From: Streptomyces sp. NBC_00443
GTDB lineage: Bacteria; Actinomycetota; Actinomycetes; Streptomycetales; Streptomycetaceae
Length of the DNA stretch: 64,000 nt
Assembly: GCF_036014175.1 (NCBI RefSeq)
Contig: NZ_CP107917.1
Location: 682,001 to 746,000, forward strand
Direction of reading: 5' to 3'
A program made the translations under genes and the position numbers. Below, piece after piece: positions 18,454 to 26,629 of this stretch (its first letter is position 1; each line of letters begins with the position of its first letter). The notes beneath the pieces are model-generated. The model saw nothing but the letters and a program-made list of their open reading frames with translations. It made no database searches and was not told the origin of the DNA.

Positions 18454-20082
18454 GTGAAGAGGATCAGAAACGTCACAGACACCAAGGTCGTCCAGTGGCT
18501 GACCACCACTGACCACAAGACGATCGGAACGCTCTATTTGGTCACTTCGTTCGCCTTCTTCTGCATCGGCGGCGTGATGGCGCTGTTCATGCGCGCCGAG
18601 CTCGCCCGGCCGGGTCTGCAGATCATGTCGAACGAGCAGTTCAACCAGGCGTTCACGATGCACGGCACGATCATGCTGCTGATGTTCGCGACGCCGCTGT
18701 TCGCCGGCTTCGCGAACTGGATCATGCCGCTGCAGATCGGCGCGCCGGATGTGGCGTTCCCGCGGCTGAACATGTTCGCCTACTGGCTGTACCTGTTCGG
18801 CTCGCTCATCGCGGTCGGCGGCTTCCTCACCCCGAGCGGCGCGGCCGACTTCGGCTGGTTCGCCTACAGCCCGCTGTCGGACGCGGTCCGCAGCCCGGGC
18901 ATCGGCGCCGACATGTGGATCATGGGTCTGGCCTTCTCCGGCTTCGGCACCATCCTCGGCTCGGTCAACTTCATCACCACGATCATCTGCATGCGCGCCC
19001 CCGGCATGACCATGTTCCGCATGCCGATCTTCGTGTGGAACGTGCTGCTGACGGCCGTCCTGGTCCTGCTCGCCTTCCCCGTCCTCGCGGCGGCACTGTT
19101 CGCGCTGGAGGCGGACCGCAAGTTCGGCGCCCACATCTTCGATGCCGCCAACGGCGGGGCCTTGCTATGGCAACACCTCTTCTGGTTCTTCGGCCATCCA
19201 GAGGTGTACATCATCGCCCTGCCATTCTTCGGAATCATTTCCGAAGTGATTCCGGTCTTCTCCCGCAAGCCGATGTTCGGCTACATGGGTCTGATCGCTG
19301 CGACCATCGCGATCGCGGGTCTGTCCGTGACGGTGTGGGCGCACCACATGTACGTCACCGGCGGTGTGCTGTTGCCGTTCTTCGCGTTCATGACGTTCCT
19401 CATCGCCGTACCAACAGGCGTGAAGTTCTTCAACTGGATCGGCACGATGTGGAAGGGCTCGTTGTCCTTCGAGACACCGATGCTCTGGGCGGTCGGCTTC
19501 CTGATCACCTTCGTCTTCGGCGGTCTGACCGGTGTCATCCTGGCCTCACCGCCACTGGACTTCCACGTGTCCGACTCGTACTTCGTCGTCGCCCACTTCC
19601 ACTACGTCGTCTTCGGCACCGTCGTCTTCGCCATGTTCGCCGGGTTCCACTTCTGGTGGCCGAAGTTCACGGGCAAGATGCTCGACGAGCGCCTGGGCAA
19701 GATGACCTTCTGGACGCTGTTCATCGGCTTCCACGGCACCTTCCTGGTGCAGCACTGGCTGGGCGTGAACGGAATGCAGCGCCGCATTCCCGACTATCTG
19801 GCGGTGGAAGGGCTGACGGCGCTGAACAGCCTGTCGACCGTTTTCTCGTTCGTGCTCGGCGCGTCGCTCCTGCCGTTCTTCTACAACATCTGGAAGACCG
19901 CGAAATACGGGGCGAAGGTCGAGACCGACGATCCGTGGGGCTACGGCCGCTCGCTGGAGTGGGCGACGTCCTGCCCGCCGCCGCGGCACAACTTCCTCAC
20001 TCTGCCGCGGATCCGTTCCGAGTCCCCGGCGTTCGATCTGCATCACGCCCCCGCGCCGGAGAAGGAGTTGACCACTGCGTGA
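18454..20082 (+). CDS. ctaD: Cytochrome c oxidase subunit I (aa3 type), solitary copy
   Basis: 542 aa if GTG 18454 is the start; other upstream GTGs exist and the ribosome-binding site is weak, so the N-terminus is uncertain. Twelve membrane helices are expected. Haem and copper ligands are visible: [17 protein letters not shown] (His-Tyr pair), VWAHHMY and VAHFHYV. The subunit reduces oxygen in the membrane. No subunit II, III or haem assembly genes are nearby, so it must borrow partners from the main locus; Streptomyces often has such an additional copy. It overlaps a small membrane-protein gene by four bases. Confidence 0.9.
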   Translation: MKRIRNVTDTKVVQWLTTTDHKTIGTLYLVTSFAFFCIGGVMALFMRAELARPGLQIMSNEQFNQAFTMHGTIMLLMFATPLFAGFANWIMPLQIGAPDVAFPRLNMFAYWLYLFGSLIAVGGFLTPSGAADFGWFAYSPLSDAVRSPGIGADMWIMGLAFSGFGTILGSVNFITTIICMRAPGMTMFRMPIFVWNVLLTAVLVLLAFPVLAAALFALEADRKFGAHIFDAANGGALLWQHLFWFFGHPEVYIIALPFFGIISEVIPVFSRKPMFGYMGLIAATIAIAGLSVTVWAHHMYVTGGVLLPFFAFMTFLIAVPTGVKFFNWIGTMWKGSLSFETPMLWAVGFLITFVFGGLTGVILASPPLDFHVSDSYFVVAHFHYVVFGTVVFAMFAGFHFWWPKFTGKMLDERLGKMTFWTLFIGFHGTFLVQHWLGVNGMQRRIPDYLAVEGLTALNSLSTVFSFVLGASLLPFFYNIWKTAKYGAKVETDDPWGYGRSLEWATSCPPPRHNFLTLPRIRSESPAFDLHHAPAPEKELTTA

Positions 20083-20402
20083 GCGTCACGGACGAGTTCC
20101 TGAACGATGTCGAGGGGCATCTCCTGCTCGCTGCGACCCGCGACGAGGGCCGTACGGCAGCCGCCCGTTTCAGCGCGCCGCTGCACTGGCTGACGGACAC
20201 CCAGCGGGACGAGATGGAGCGGCGGTTCGAGGCGGAGTACCTCGCACTCGCCCGCGCCTCCTGGCAGCACACTGCGGCGCGTGCCGGGAGACTGCGGGAC
20301 GAGTACGAGGCGAGGTACCGGGACCTGCGGCGCCGGCTGCTGGCCGGGGGGCTGCTGACCTGCGCCCTGGCATTCGGTGCTCTCGTGGTGTGCCTCGCCT
20401 AG
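20079..20402 (+). CDS. Small C-terminally anchored membrane protein
   Basis: 107 aa. GTG 20079 overlaps the ctaD stop (GTGA), so it is translationally coupled. The first 80 residues are charged and probably helical ([28 protein letters not shown] is typical of its composition in shorter parts); the last 20 residues are a hydrophobic anchor, [21 protein letters not shown] do not recognise a family. The position suggests a role with the oxidase subunit, for example in stability or assembly. Confidence 0.65.
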   Translation: MSVTDEFLNDVEGHLLLAATRDEGRTAAARFSAPLHWLTDTQRDEMERRFEAEYLALARASWQHTAARAGRLRDEYEARYRDLRRRLLAGGLLTCALAFGALVVCLA

Positions 20403-20412
20403 GCCTGCTGGG

Positions 20413-22374
20413 CTAGCTCACCGTCCACTTCTGGTTGTCCTGGCCGTTGCAGCTCCAGAGCACCAGCTTGGTGCCGCCCGCGGTGGCCGCACCGTAAGCG
20501 TCGAGGCAGAGCCCGGCGTTGACGTTGGTGAGGGTGCCGTCGCTGTTGAGGTTCCACTTCTGGTTGCTCTGGCCGTTGCAGTCCCAGATGACCGCCCGGG
20601 TGCCGTTGGTGGTGCCGAGGTTGTAGGCGTCGAGGCACTTGTTGCCGTAGACCACCAGCTCCTTGCGGGTGCTGTTGTACTGCCAGACCTGGTTCTGGCC
20701 GCCATTGCAGTCCCACAGTTGGGCGTCGGTGCCGTTGGCGATGGTGGTGTCGTCGATGTCGACGCACCGGCCGGACCCGGTACCCGTGATCAGTGTGCCG
20801 TTCCTGCCGGGCAGCGGTCGCACGACGATGCCGTCGAGGGTCGGGGCGCCGGAGAAGGAGATGGTGTTGGCGCTGCCCTTGGCGAGGGAGACGTTGACGG
20901 AGATGTTGCCCGCAGTGGGGCCGGTCGGCGGGAAGGAGACCTTGGTGGGGGTCTGGCCGTTCACGGTGAGCGTGGCCGTGCGGGCCGTGGAGGTGTTGTT
21001 GGTGTAGGAGATCTCGACCGTCTTCAGGCCGGCGCTTCCCGCGGCCACACCGGAGAAGCTCGACGTGCCGCTGTAGGTGCTCGCGGACTGCTCCGTGCCA
21101 CCGGTGACCGTGAGCATCACCGAGCCGCCCGCCGGGACGCTCGTGGTGTGACTCGTGCCGGTGGTGGCGAGGTTCTGCCGGGCCCACAGGTCACGGACGG
21201 TCGCGGCGGCGTTCGTCAGGCCGAGGTCGGACCAGCGGACGGTCATGTTCTGCGTGGTCGACGTGCGGTTGAGCAGGACGACGGCACGATTGCCGCTGCC
21301 GGACAGGACCTTGCCGTAGACCTGGAGACCGGTGGTGTCCTCGGCGACCTTGACGCCCTGCAGGCCGCGCGGATCCTGGTCGACGGCGATGACCTCGGGG
21401 TTGGTGAGGATGCTCGTCGTCTCGGCGGTGAGGGTGGTGAGGTCGAGTCCGGTGAGCAGCGGGGCGCCGGAGATCGCCCACAGGTTCATGTGGCTGCGGT
21501 TCTGGGCGGCGGTCAGGCCCGTCATGCCGGCCACCATCATGTCGGGGTCGTTGTAGTAGCCGGTGTGCTGTGCCGTGGGGTGGATGTTCCGGTCGAAGGC
21601 GGTCAGGACGTTGCCGTACGACGGTGTGCCGCCGTGGAAGAAGATGTCCGTGTTCGTCCGCCACATCGGGCCCATGCCCGGGGCCCAGTTCCAGGGGTTG
21701 TCGTAGCCCCAGTTACACAGGGAGAGGGCGAGCGGGCGGCCGGTGGTCGCGCTCGCCCCGGCGACGGCGTCACTGATCGCCTGGTAGGTCGTCCTAGGGT
21801 CGAGGCCCTCGGCGTCACCGCCGCACCAGTCGACCTTGACGAAGTCGAAGCCCCACCGGGAGAAGGCCAGCATGTCCTGCTCGTAGTGGCCCTCGCTGCC
21901 CGAGCCGGGCGCGGCCGGGCGGCCGGTCGGGAAGTAGTAGCCGCAGCCGTCCTTGCCGGCGTCGGTGTAGATGCCGGCCTTGAGTCCCTTGCTGTGGATG
22001 TAGTCGGCGATGGCCTTCATGCCGCCCGGCCACTCCGTCTCGTCGACGGTGATGTTTCCGGCGCCGTCGCGGGTGCCCTGCCACCAGCCCTCGTCGATGT
22101 TGATGTACTCGTAGCCGGCCTCGGGCAGACCTGCCGCCACGAATGCGTCGACCTGCTTCTTGATGACGTTGTGGTCGACCTTCGCGGCGAACGCGTTCCA
22201 GGACGCCCAGCCCATGGGGGCGGCGGGCACCGGTATCTGACGTGCCGTGGCCGCCTGGGCCGGGGCGGGTGCCGCGAACAGCAGGGCGGCGACGGCGGTG
22301 AGCACCAGGACGAGGGCGCGCACCGCGGTGGCTCTGCGGCGGCCGACGGGACTCATTCGGGGCGGGGGGTACAT
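20413..22374 (-). CDS. Secreted GH27 alpha-galactosidase with ricin-type lectin module
   Basis: 653 aa. A signal peptide ends near APAQA/A (residue 41). The GH27 barrel begins MGWASWNAF and includes YINIDEGWW, GIYTDAG and the nucleophile region FVKVDWCGG, with the usual NDPDMMV motif further on. It is followed by a beta-sandwich domain, a CBM35/NPCBM-like segment (TVEISYTNN, TLTVNGQ) and a C-terminal ricin B-type trefoil with repeated QxW motifs (CNGQSNQKWNL, CNGQDNQKWTV). It removes terminal alpha-galactose from plant polysaccharides outside the cell. The upstream region contains GAACAT repeats that may be an operator. Confidence 0.92.
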   Translation of the reverse strand: MYPPPRMSPVGRRRATAVRALVLVLTAVAALLFAAPAPAQAATARQIPVPAAPMGWASWNAFAAKVDHNVIKKQVDAFVAAGLPEAGYEYINIDEGWWQGTRDGAGNITVDETEWPGGMKAIADYIHSKGLKAGIYTDAGKDGCGYYFPTGRPAAPGSGSEGHYEQDMLAFSRWGFDFVKVDWCGGDAEGLDPRTTYQAISDAVAGASATTGRPLALSLCNWGYDNPWNWAPGMGPMWRTNTDIFFHGGTPSYGNVLTAFDRNIHPTAQHTGYYNDPDMMVAGMTGLTAAQNRSHMNLWAISGAPLLTGLDLTTLTAETTSILTNPEVIAVDQDPRGLQGVKVAEDTTGLQVYGKVLSGSGNRAVVLLNRTSTTQNMTVRWSDLGLTNAAATVRDLWARQNLATTGTSHTTSVPAGGSVMLTVTGGTEQSASTYSGTSSFSGVAAGSAGLKTVEISYTNNTSTARTATLTVNGQTPTKVSFPPTGPTAGNISVNVSLAKGSANTISFSGAPTLDGIVVRPLPGRNGTLITGTGSGRCVDIDDTTIANGTDAQLWDCNGGQNQVWQYNSTRKELVVYGNKCLDAYNLGTTNGTRAVIWDCNGQSNQKWNLNSDGTLTNVNAGLCLDAYGAATAGGTKLVLWSCNGQDNQKWTVS

Positions 22375-22412
22375 GCGGCTCCTTCATGCGGAAGAGACTC
22401 AGCGCGGTTCGT

Positions 22413-22442
22413 GATTTCGAACATGATTCGGAACATCGAACG
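22413..22442. promoter_or_regulatory. Candidate operator with GAACAT repeats
   Basis: GAACAT occurs at 22419-22424 and 22431-22436, 12 bp apart, followed by GAACG at 22438. The outer TTCGA (22416-22420) and TCGAA (22436-22440) give partial dyad symmetry. It lies 40-65 bp upstream of the alpha-galactosidase and about 120 bp upstream of the divergent glycosyltransferase. Regulator unknown. Confidence 0.4.
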
Positions 22443-22560
22443 CGTGGCGCTGAAATTAGGGCCACGGGAGAGGGAAGTCAACGGATGGGACGGACCTGAA
22501 GCCGCCCTTACGGAGGCACAGTTGGCGCCATGGGCGGCCCGCACCGCCATACTGGCCGAT

Positions 22561-23790
22561 GTGCGTGTAGCGATCATGACGGCGGGCTCCCGGGGCGATG
22601 TCGCCCCCTACACCGGACTCGGGCACGCCCTGTCCGAGGCCGGACACGAGGTCACCCTGGTCACGCACGGCCGCTTCGAGCGGCTGGTAGCGGGGTCGGG
22701 CGTGCGCTTCCATCCGCTGCCGGTGGATCCACGGGCCGAGCTGGAGTCGGAGCGGGGGCGGAGGCTGCACCGCAGTGCGACCGGGCCGGGGAAGCTCGTC
22801 CGAGTGGTCCGGATGGCGCGGGCGCTGGCCGGAGAGATGACGGACGACATGCTCGCCGCCGCGAGAGCCTGCGACCTCCTGCTCCTGGCGGCCTCCACCG
22901 CACCGCTGGGGCACGCGATCGCCGAAGGTCTGTCACTGCCGGCCATCGACCTGCCCCTGCAACCGCTCGCGCCGACACGCGAGTTCGGGCCCCCGATGCT
23001 CGGGGGCGGCACCTGGGGCGCCGTCGGGAACCGGGTCGCCGGACATGGCGTGAACCTCGCCATCCACCGTGTCTTCTCGGCGGCCGTCCCGGACGCGCGG
23101 GCGCGGCTCGGGCTGTCACGCGGCAAGCCCCGCACCGCGGCACGCACGGGCCGCGTCCTCCATGGCTACAGCCCCCTGGTGGTCCCCCGCCCTCGCGACT
23201 GGCAGCCGCACCTGGAAGTGACGGGGTACTGGTGGCCGTACGACGGTGAGGTTCAACTCCCACCCGCGCTGCGGGAGTTCCTGGACGCGGGCCCGCCGCC
23301 CGTGTTCGTGGGCCTGGGCAGCGCGACCGTGCCCGATCCGGCGGCGCTGAGCACCGAGGTCGTGCGCGCCCTGCGCCGGGCCGGGCTGCGCACGGTGATC
23401 CAGCGGGGCTGGGGCGGCCTGGAGGCCGCGGGGGACGACGTCCTGACCATCGACGAGGTGCCGCACTCCGCGCTGTTCCCGCGCATGGCCGCCGTGATCC
23501 ACCACTGCGGTGCGGGCACGACGGGCGCCGGGCTGCGCGCCGGAGTCCCGGCCGTGCCCGTGCCGGTCCAGTTCGACGAGGGCTTCTGGGCCGCGCGTCT
23601 GGTCGCGCTCGGCGTGGCGCCCCGGGCCGTGCCGCTACGGAAGTTGACGGCCGAGGCACTGACGGCGGCCGTACGGGAGGCGACCGGCGACCCGTCGTAC
23701 GGCCGTCGCGCCCAAGCCCTCGCCGAGGGTCTGCGCGCCGAGGACGGTACGGCTGCGGTCGTCGAGGCGGTGAGCCGGCTCGGGGCATGA
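22561..23790 (+). CDS. GT1-family glycosyltransferase (UGT/MGT type)
   Basis: 409 aa from GTG 22561, which gives VRVAIMTAGSRGDVAPY, the classical N-terminus with the glycine-rich acceptor-site loop and GDVxP. The ribosome-binding site is weak. The C-terminal donor-binding domain shows VGLGSATVPD and the nucleotide-sugar motif HHCGAGTTGAGLRAGVPAVPVP with FDEGFWAARL, as in sterol 3-beta-glucosyltransferases and macrolide glycosyltransferases. It would glycosylate a lipid or secondary metabolite in the cytoplasm. No biosynthetic genes are next to it. Confidence 0.88.
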   Translation: MRVAIMTAGSRGDVAPYTGLGHALSEAGHEVTLVTHGRFERLVAGSGVRFHPLPVDPRAELESERGRRLHRSATGPGKLVRVVRMARALAGEMTDDMLAAARACDLLLLAASTAPLGHAIAEGLSLPAIDLPLQPLAPTREFGPPMLGGGTWGAVGNRVAGHGVNLAIHRVFSAAVPDARARLGLSRGKPRTAARTGRVLHGYSPLVVPRPRDWQPHLEVTGYWWPYDGEVQLPPALREFLDAGPPPVFVGLGSATVPDPAALSTEVVRALRRAGLRTVIQRGWGGLEAAGDDVLTIDEVPHSALFPRMAAVIHHCGAGTTGAGLRAGVPAVPVPVQFDEGFWAARLVALGVAPRAVPLRKLTAEALTAAVREATGDPSYGRRAQALAEGLRAEDGTAAVVEAVSRLGA

Positions 23791-23856
23791 GCCACCGACG
23801 AGCGCACATCGCCCAGCCTTGAGAGCCGGCCTCAAGGGCAGGTCTCAAGGCCCGGT

Positions 23857-23896
23857 CTCAGGGACCTGCAAGCCGCCTCAGGGACCTGCGAGCCGG
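23857..23896. repeat. 20-bp tandem duplication at the end of the TetR gene
   Basis: Two adjacent 20-bp copies (23857-23876 and 23877-23896) share CTCAGGGACCTGC and differ at two positions. The TetR stop codon lies in the second copy; further decayed CTCAAGG units lie just before (23830-23850). Confidence 0.85.
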
Positions 23897-24540
23897 GGGT
23901 CCGCCGGCTGGAGAATGCCCAGCAGGATGCGGACGAGTTCGTCGACGACCTCGTCGAGGGTCGCGTCCACCCACCCCGCGCTCCAGTCGTGCAGCAGCCC
24001 GTTGACGCTGCCGATGAAGGCGGTCACGGCGAGGCGGTAGTCGCGCGGGGCCGCCTCCCCACGGGCCACGGCGGACGCCACCTCGGCGCAGACGAGGTCG
24101 ACCCAGCGGGCACGGCGGGCGAGGCGCTGTTCCTCCAGGCGGGCACTGACGCCGACGATCTCTACGAAGGTGATGCGGATGCGGCGCGGGTCGGAGGTGA
24201 CGTTCGCGGCGTACTCGCGGAAGATCGCGGTGGCGCGCTCGGCCAGCGGCAGGTCCCGCGCCTCGGCCACCGCCGCCAGGACGGCCTCCTCCGCCCAGGC
24301 GTTGACCTCGAGGTGGAGGGCGGTCAGGACGTCCTCGAGGGCGCGGAACTCCTCGTAGAACTGACGGGTCGACAGGCCGGCCGCCTCGCTCAACGCCGCG
24401 ACGGTCGTGCCCCGGTAGCCGGGGGTGTCGCCGAAGAGCTGGAGGGCCGCGTCCAGGAAACGCCGCCGCCGCTCCGCCTTTCGCTCCTCGGCCGACTTGC
24501 CGCCGTAACGACCGGTGGGCGCCCTGAGCCTGCCCGCCAC
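23878..24540 (-). CDS. TetR-family transcriptional regulator
   Basis: 220 aa from GTG 24540, chosen because GGAGG lies six bases upstream; a frame extending to 24576 lacks one. The N-terminal helix-turn-helix reads FLDAALQLFGDTPGYRGTTV then AALSEAAGLSTRQFYEEF, the usual TetR recognition pattern. The C-terminal ligand domain is unassigned. It precedes no obvious target in its own operon; the downstream divergent or adjacent genes (endoglycoceramidase upstream, glycosyltransferase convergent) are candidates for regulation. Confidence 0.9.
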   Translation of the reverse strand: MAGRLRAPTGRYGGKSAEERKAERRRRFLDAALQLFGDTPGYRGTTVAALSEAAGLSTRQFYEEFRALEDVLTALHLEVNAWAEEAVLAAVAEARDLPLAERATAIFREYAANVTSDPRRIRITFVEIVGVSARLEEQRLARRARWVDLVCAEVASAVARGEAAPRDYRLAVTAFIGSVNGLLHDWSAGWVDATLDEVVDELVRILLGILQPADPRLAGP

Positions 24541-24691
24541 GCTGTCCTCCCACCGCCACGCCGACCCGACGATCAATTTTGTCGTGTACGCACTCTTTCA
24601 GAGAAGGGGCTCAGCCCAAAGGTTTCAGCACCGCACCCACGCCGTCCTCGGTCGCCGTGTGCCGCGCGGCGACCGAGGCGGCACGGGCGCG

Positions 24692-26557
24692 CTATCCGAT
24701 GGTCCGCGCGGCCCACGCGGAGAGCTCGGACCGTGCGGTGTTCAGCACAGTGGCCGAGGGGCTGTTCGCTCCGTTCGTCACCAGCGCGTAGTGCAGGACG
24801 CCGGAGTCCGAGTCGGTGAGCAGCAGGCGGCGGCTGCCGGTGCCGCCCGGTTCCGCGGCGACGCCGATCGGGGTGGTCGAGGTGTACGACGGCGGGGCGT
24901 GTGCCGTGCCCAGGTCGGAGACGACCGTGGTGGACCCGGTCGGGAAGGAGGCCGGGAGGTGCAGTTCGGTCGGTGCCGTGCCGGTGTTGGAGCGCCACAC
25001 CAGCAGCCCGTACTGTCCCGACCCCACCAGCTGTGCCACGTTCGGCAGTGAGCTGGGCACCGGGTTCCAGGTCAGGGTGGTGCCGCCGTCCCGGGAGCGG
25101 TCCTCGTAGGTGAAGGCGACGGTCGTGCCGGACGTCGCGCTCGGGTAGATGCGGTCGAGCAGCCGGGCGTCCTGACGGAGCACCGGCGCGCCCGAGTCGT
25201 CGAGTCGTACGGCGGAGAGGTCCTCGTCGTTCCAGGCGTCCCCGGCGGTGAGGACCTTGTCGGGGTTGGCGTTCATCAGCTCTCGATGGCGTCCGTTGTA
25301 GATGTCCCACTGCCACTGCGAACCGGAGAGCACGGGGCCGGAGCCGGCCGGGTTGGACCACCAACTCGCGCCCGGGACGCGGGAGTCGAGGGCCTGGTAC
25401 ATCGCCTTGAGCACGGTCGGCGCCTTGTCGGAGACCGAGCCCGCCAGCGGATGGCCGAACTCGCTGATGATCGCCGGCGTACGCGTGGCCGAGGCGCGGT
25501 CGCGGACGGTCCCGAAGTCACCGGCGTACTGGCCGTCCTCCGCCTTGCCCCACATGAAGATGCCGGAGATGGCCTTCTGGTCGTAGAAGTGGGTGTTGAA
25601 CACGTACCGCGGTCCGAGTGTGCCCGCGTCGAGCAGACCGCCCTCCTGTTTCTGGAAGTCGATGTTGGCGTTCCAGAAGAGGTTCGGCTCGGCGAACAGC
25701 GGCTTGTCCTGCCAGCCGGCCGCGTCCATGCGGGCGCGGAACTTCGTGTAGAAGGGCCAGAGCACGTCGCGTTCCCAGGTGCGGCTGGTCTGGCCGGAGT
25801 CGTAGACACCGGCGTGCGGCTCGTTGTAGGGGTCGAAGCCGACGACGCCCGCGAACTCGGCGGCGGAGACGTTCTGTTCGATGTACGCCATGGTCTTCTG
25901 GGCGGTGGCCAGGAAGGCGTCCTGGAGTCCGTACTCGTTGTGCCAGAAGTCGTAGGACGCCTGCTTCACGGCCTCGTTCTGGGTGATGTTCTGTCCCCAG
26001 AAGAGGCAGATCCCGCAGTTCTCGTCCGGGTAGGTCCCGAGGTCGACGGCCCACTTGGGGGCGCCGTCGCCCGTGTACCAGCTGTCGGGGTCGAACAGGT
26101 GCCGGGAGTAGAGGTCCTGGTGGAAGTCGGGGTAGACGCGGATGCCGGCGTCGAGGAAGGCGCGCATCTGGGCGGTGGCGGCGGCCAGATACGTGGTGTC
26201 GACCTGGCCGCGTGCGGGTTCCGCATAGGCCCAGGACAGCAGGAAACGGATCGAGTTGCCGCCGCCGAGGGCGCGCAGCGCGGTCGCGGACTTCTTCGCG
26301 TCGGCGACCGAGGCGAAGGGCAGGCCGCCGTTCTCGGCCAGCTTGGTCTCGCCGGAGACGTTGTAGCCGCGCAGCACGACCTCGCGGCCGTGGCCGTCGG
26401 TGAAGCGGCCGTTCTGGACGGTGAGGGGCGTTTCGTCGAACCAGAGGGAGCCGGGAAGGGAGGCGGCGGTGGCGGGAGCGGGTCCCGCCACCGTCAGGGA
26501 TCCGAAGAGGACGACCAGGACAACAAGCAGACGCGTCCGGATGTTCGGCATGTCCAC
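24692..26557 (-). CDS. Secreted GH5 endoglycoceramidase-like glycosidase
   Basis: 621 aa with a signal peptide (LLVVLVVLFGSLTVAG, cleavage near TAA/S). The GH5 barrel shows GYNVSG, SIRFLLSWAYAEP, DFHQDLYSRHLF, the acid/base glutamate in VVGFDPYNEP and the nucleophile in IISEFGHP. A C-terminal beta-sandwich begins around residue 480. This is the arrangement of actinobacterial endoglycoceramidases, which release intact oligosaccharides from glycosphingolipids; other GH5 members cleave related glucosylceramides, so the exact lipid is open. The start could equally be the ATG at 26551. Confidence 0.88.
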   Translation of the reverse strand: MDMPNIRTRLLVVLVVLFGSLTVAGPAPATAASLPGSLWFDETPLTVQNGRFTDGHGREVVLRGYNVSGETKLAENGGLPFASVADAKKSATALRALGGGNSIRFLLSWAYAEPARGQVDTTYLAAATAQMRAFLDAGIRVYPDFHQDLYSRHLFDPDSWYTGDGAPKWAVDLGTYPDENCGICLFWGQNITQNEAVKQASYDFWHNEYGLQDAFLATAQKTMAYIEQNVSAAEFAGVVGFDPYNEPHAGVYDSGQTSRTWERDVLWPFYTKFRARMDAAGWQDKPLFAEPNLFWNANIDFQKQEGGLLDAGTLGPRYVFNTHFYDQKAISGIFMWGKAEDGQYAGDFGTVRDRASATRTPAIISEFGHPLAGSVSDKAPTVLKAMYQALDSRVPGASWWSNPAGSGPVLSGSQWQWDIYNGRHRELMNANPDKVLTAGDAWNDEDLSAVRLDDSGAPVLRQDARLLDRIYPSATSGTTVAFTYEDRSRDGGTTLTWNPVPSSLPNVAQLVGSGQYGLLVWRSNTGTAPTELHLPASFPTGSTTVVSDLGTAHAPPSYTSTTPIGVAAEPGGTGSRRLLLTDSDSGVLHYALVTNGANSPSATVLNTARSELSAWAARTIG

Positions 26558-26629
26558 TACAGTCCGGTGATATCACGACACAGTCAACACCCCTGACTCT
26601 GGAGTAAGTTACGTCCCTGCTGTCACTTG

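Noticed and set aside
20377..22560. Large plus-strand frame of over 700 codons
   Set aside because: It is the shadow of the alpha-galactosidase; only the part from GTG 22561 encodes a recognisable glycosyltransferase.
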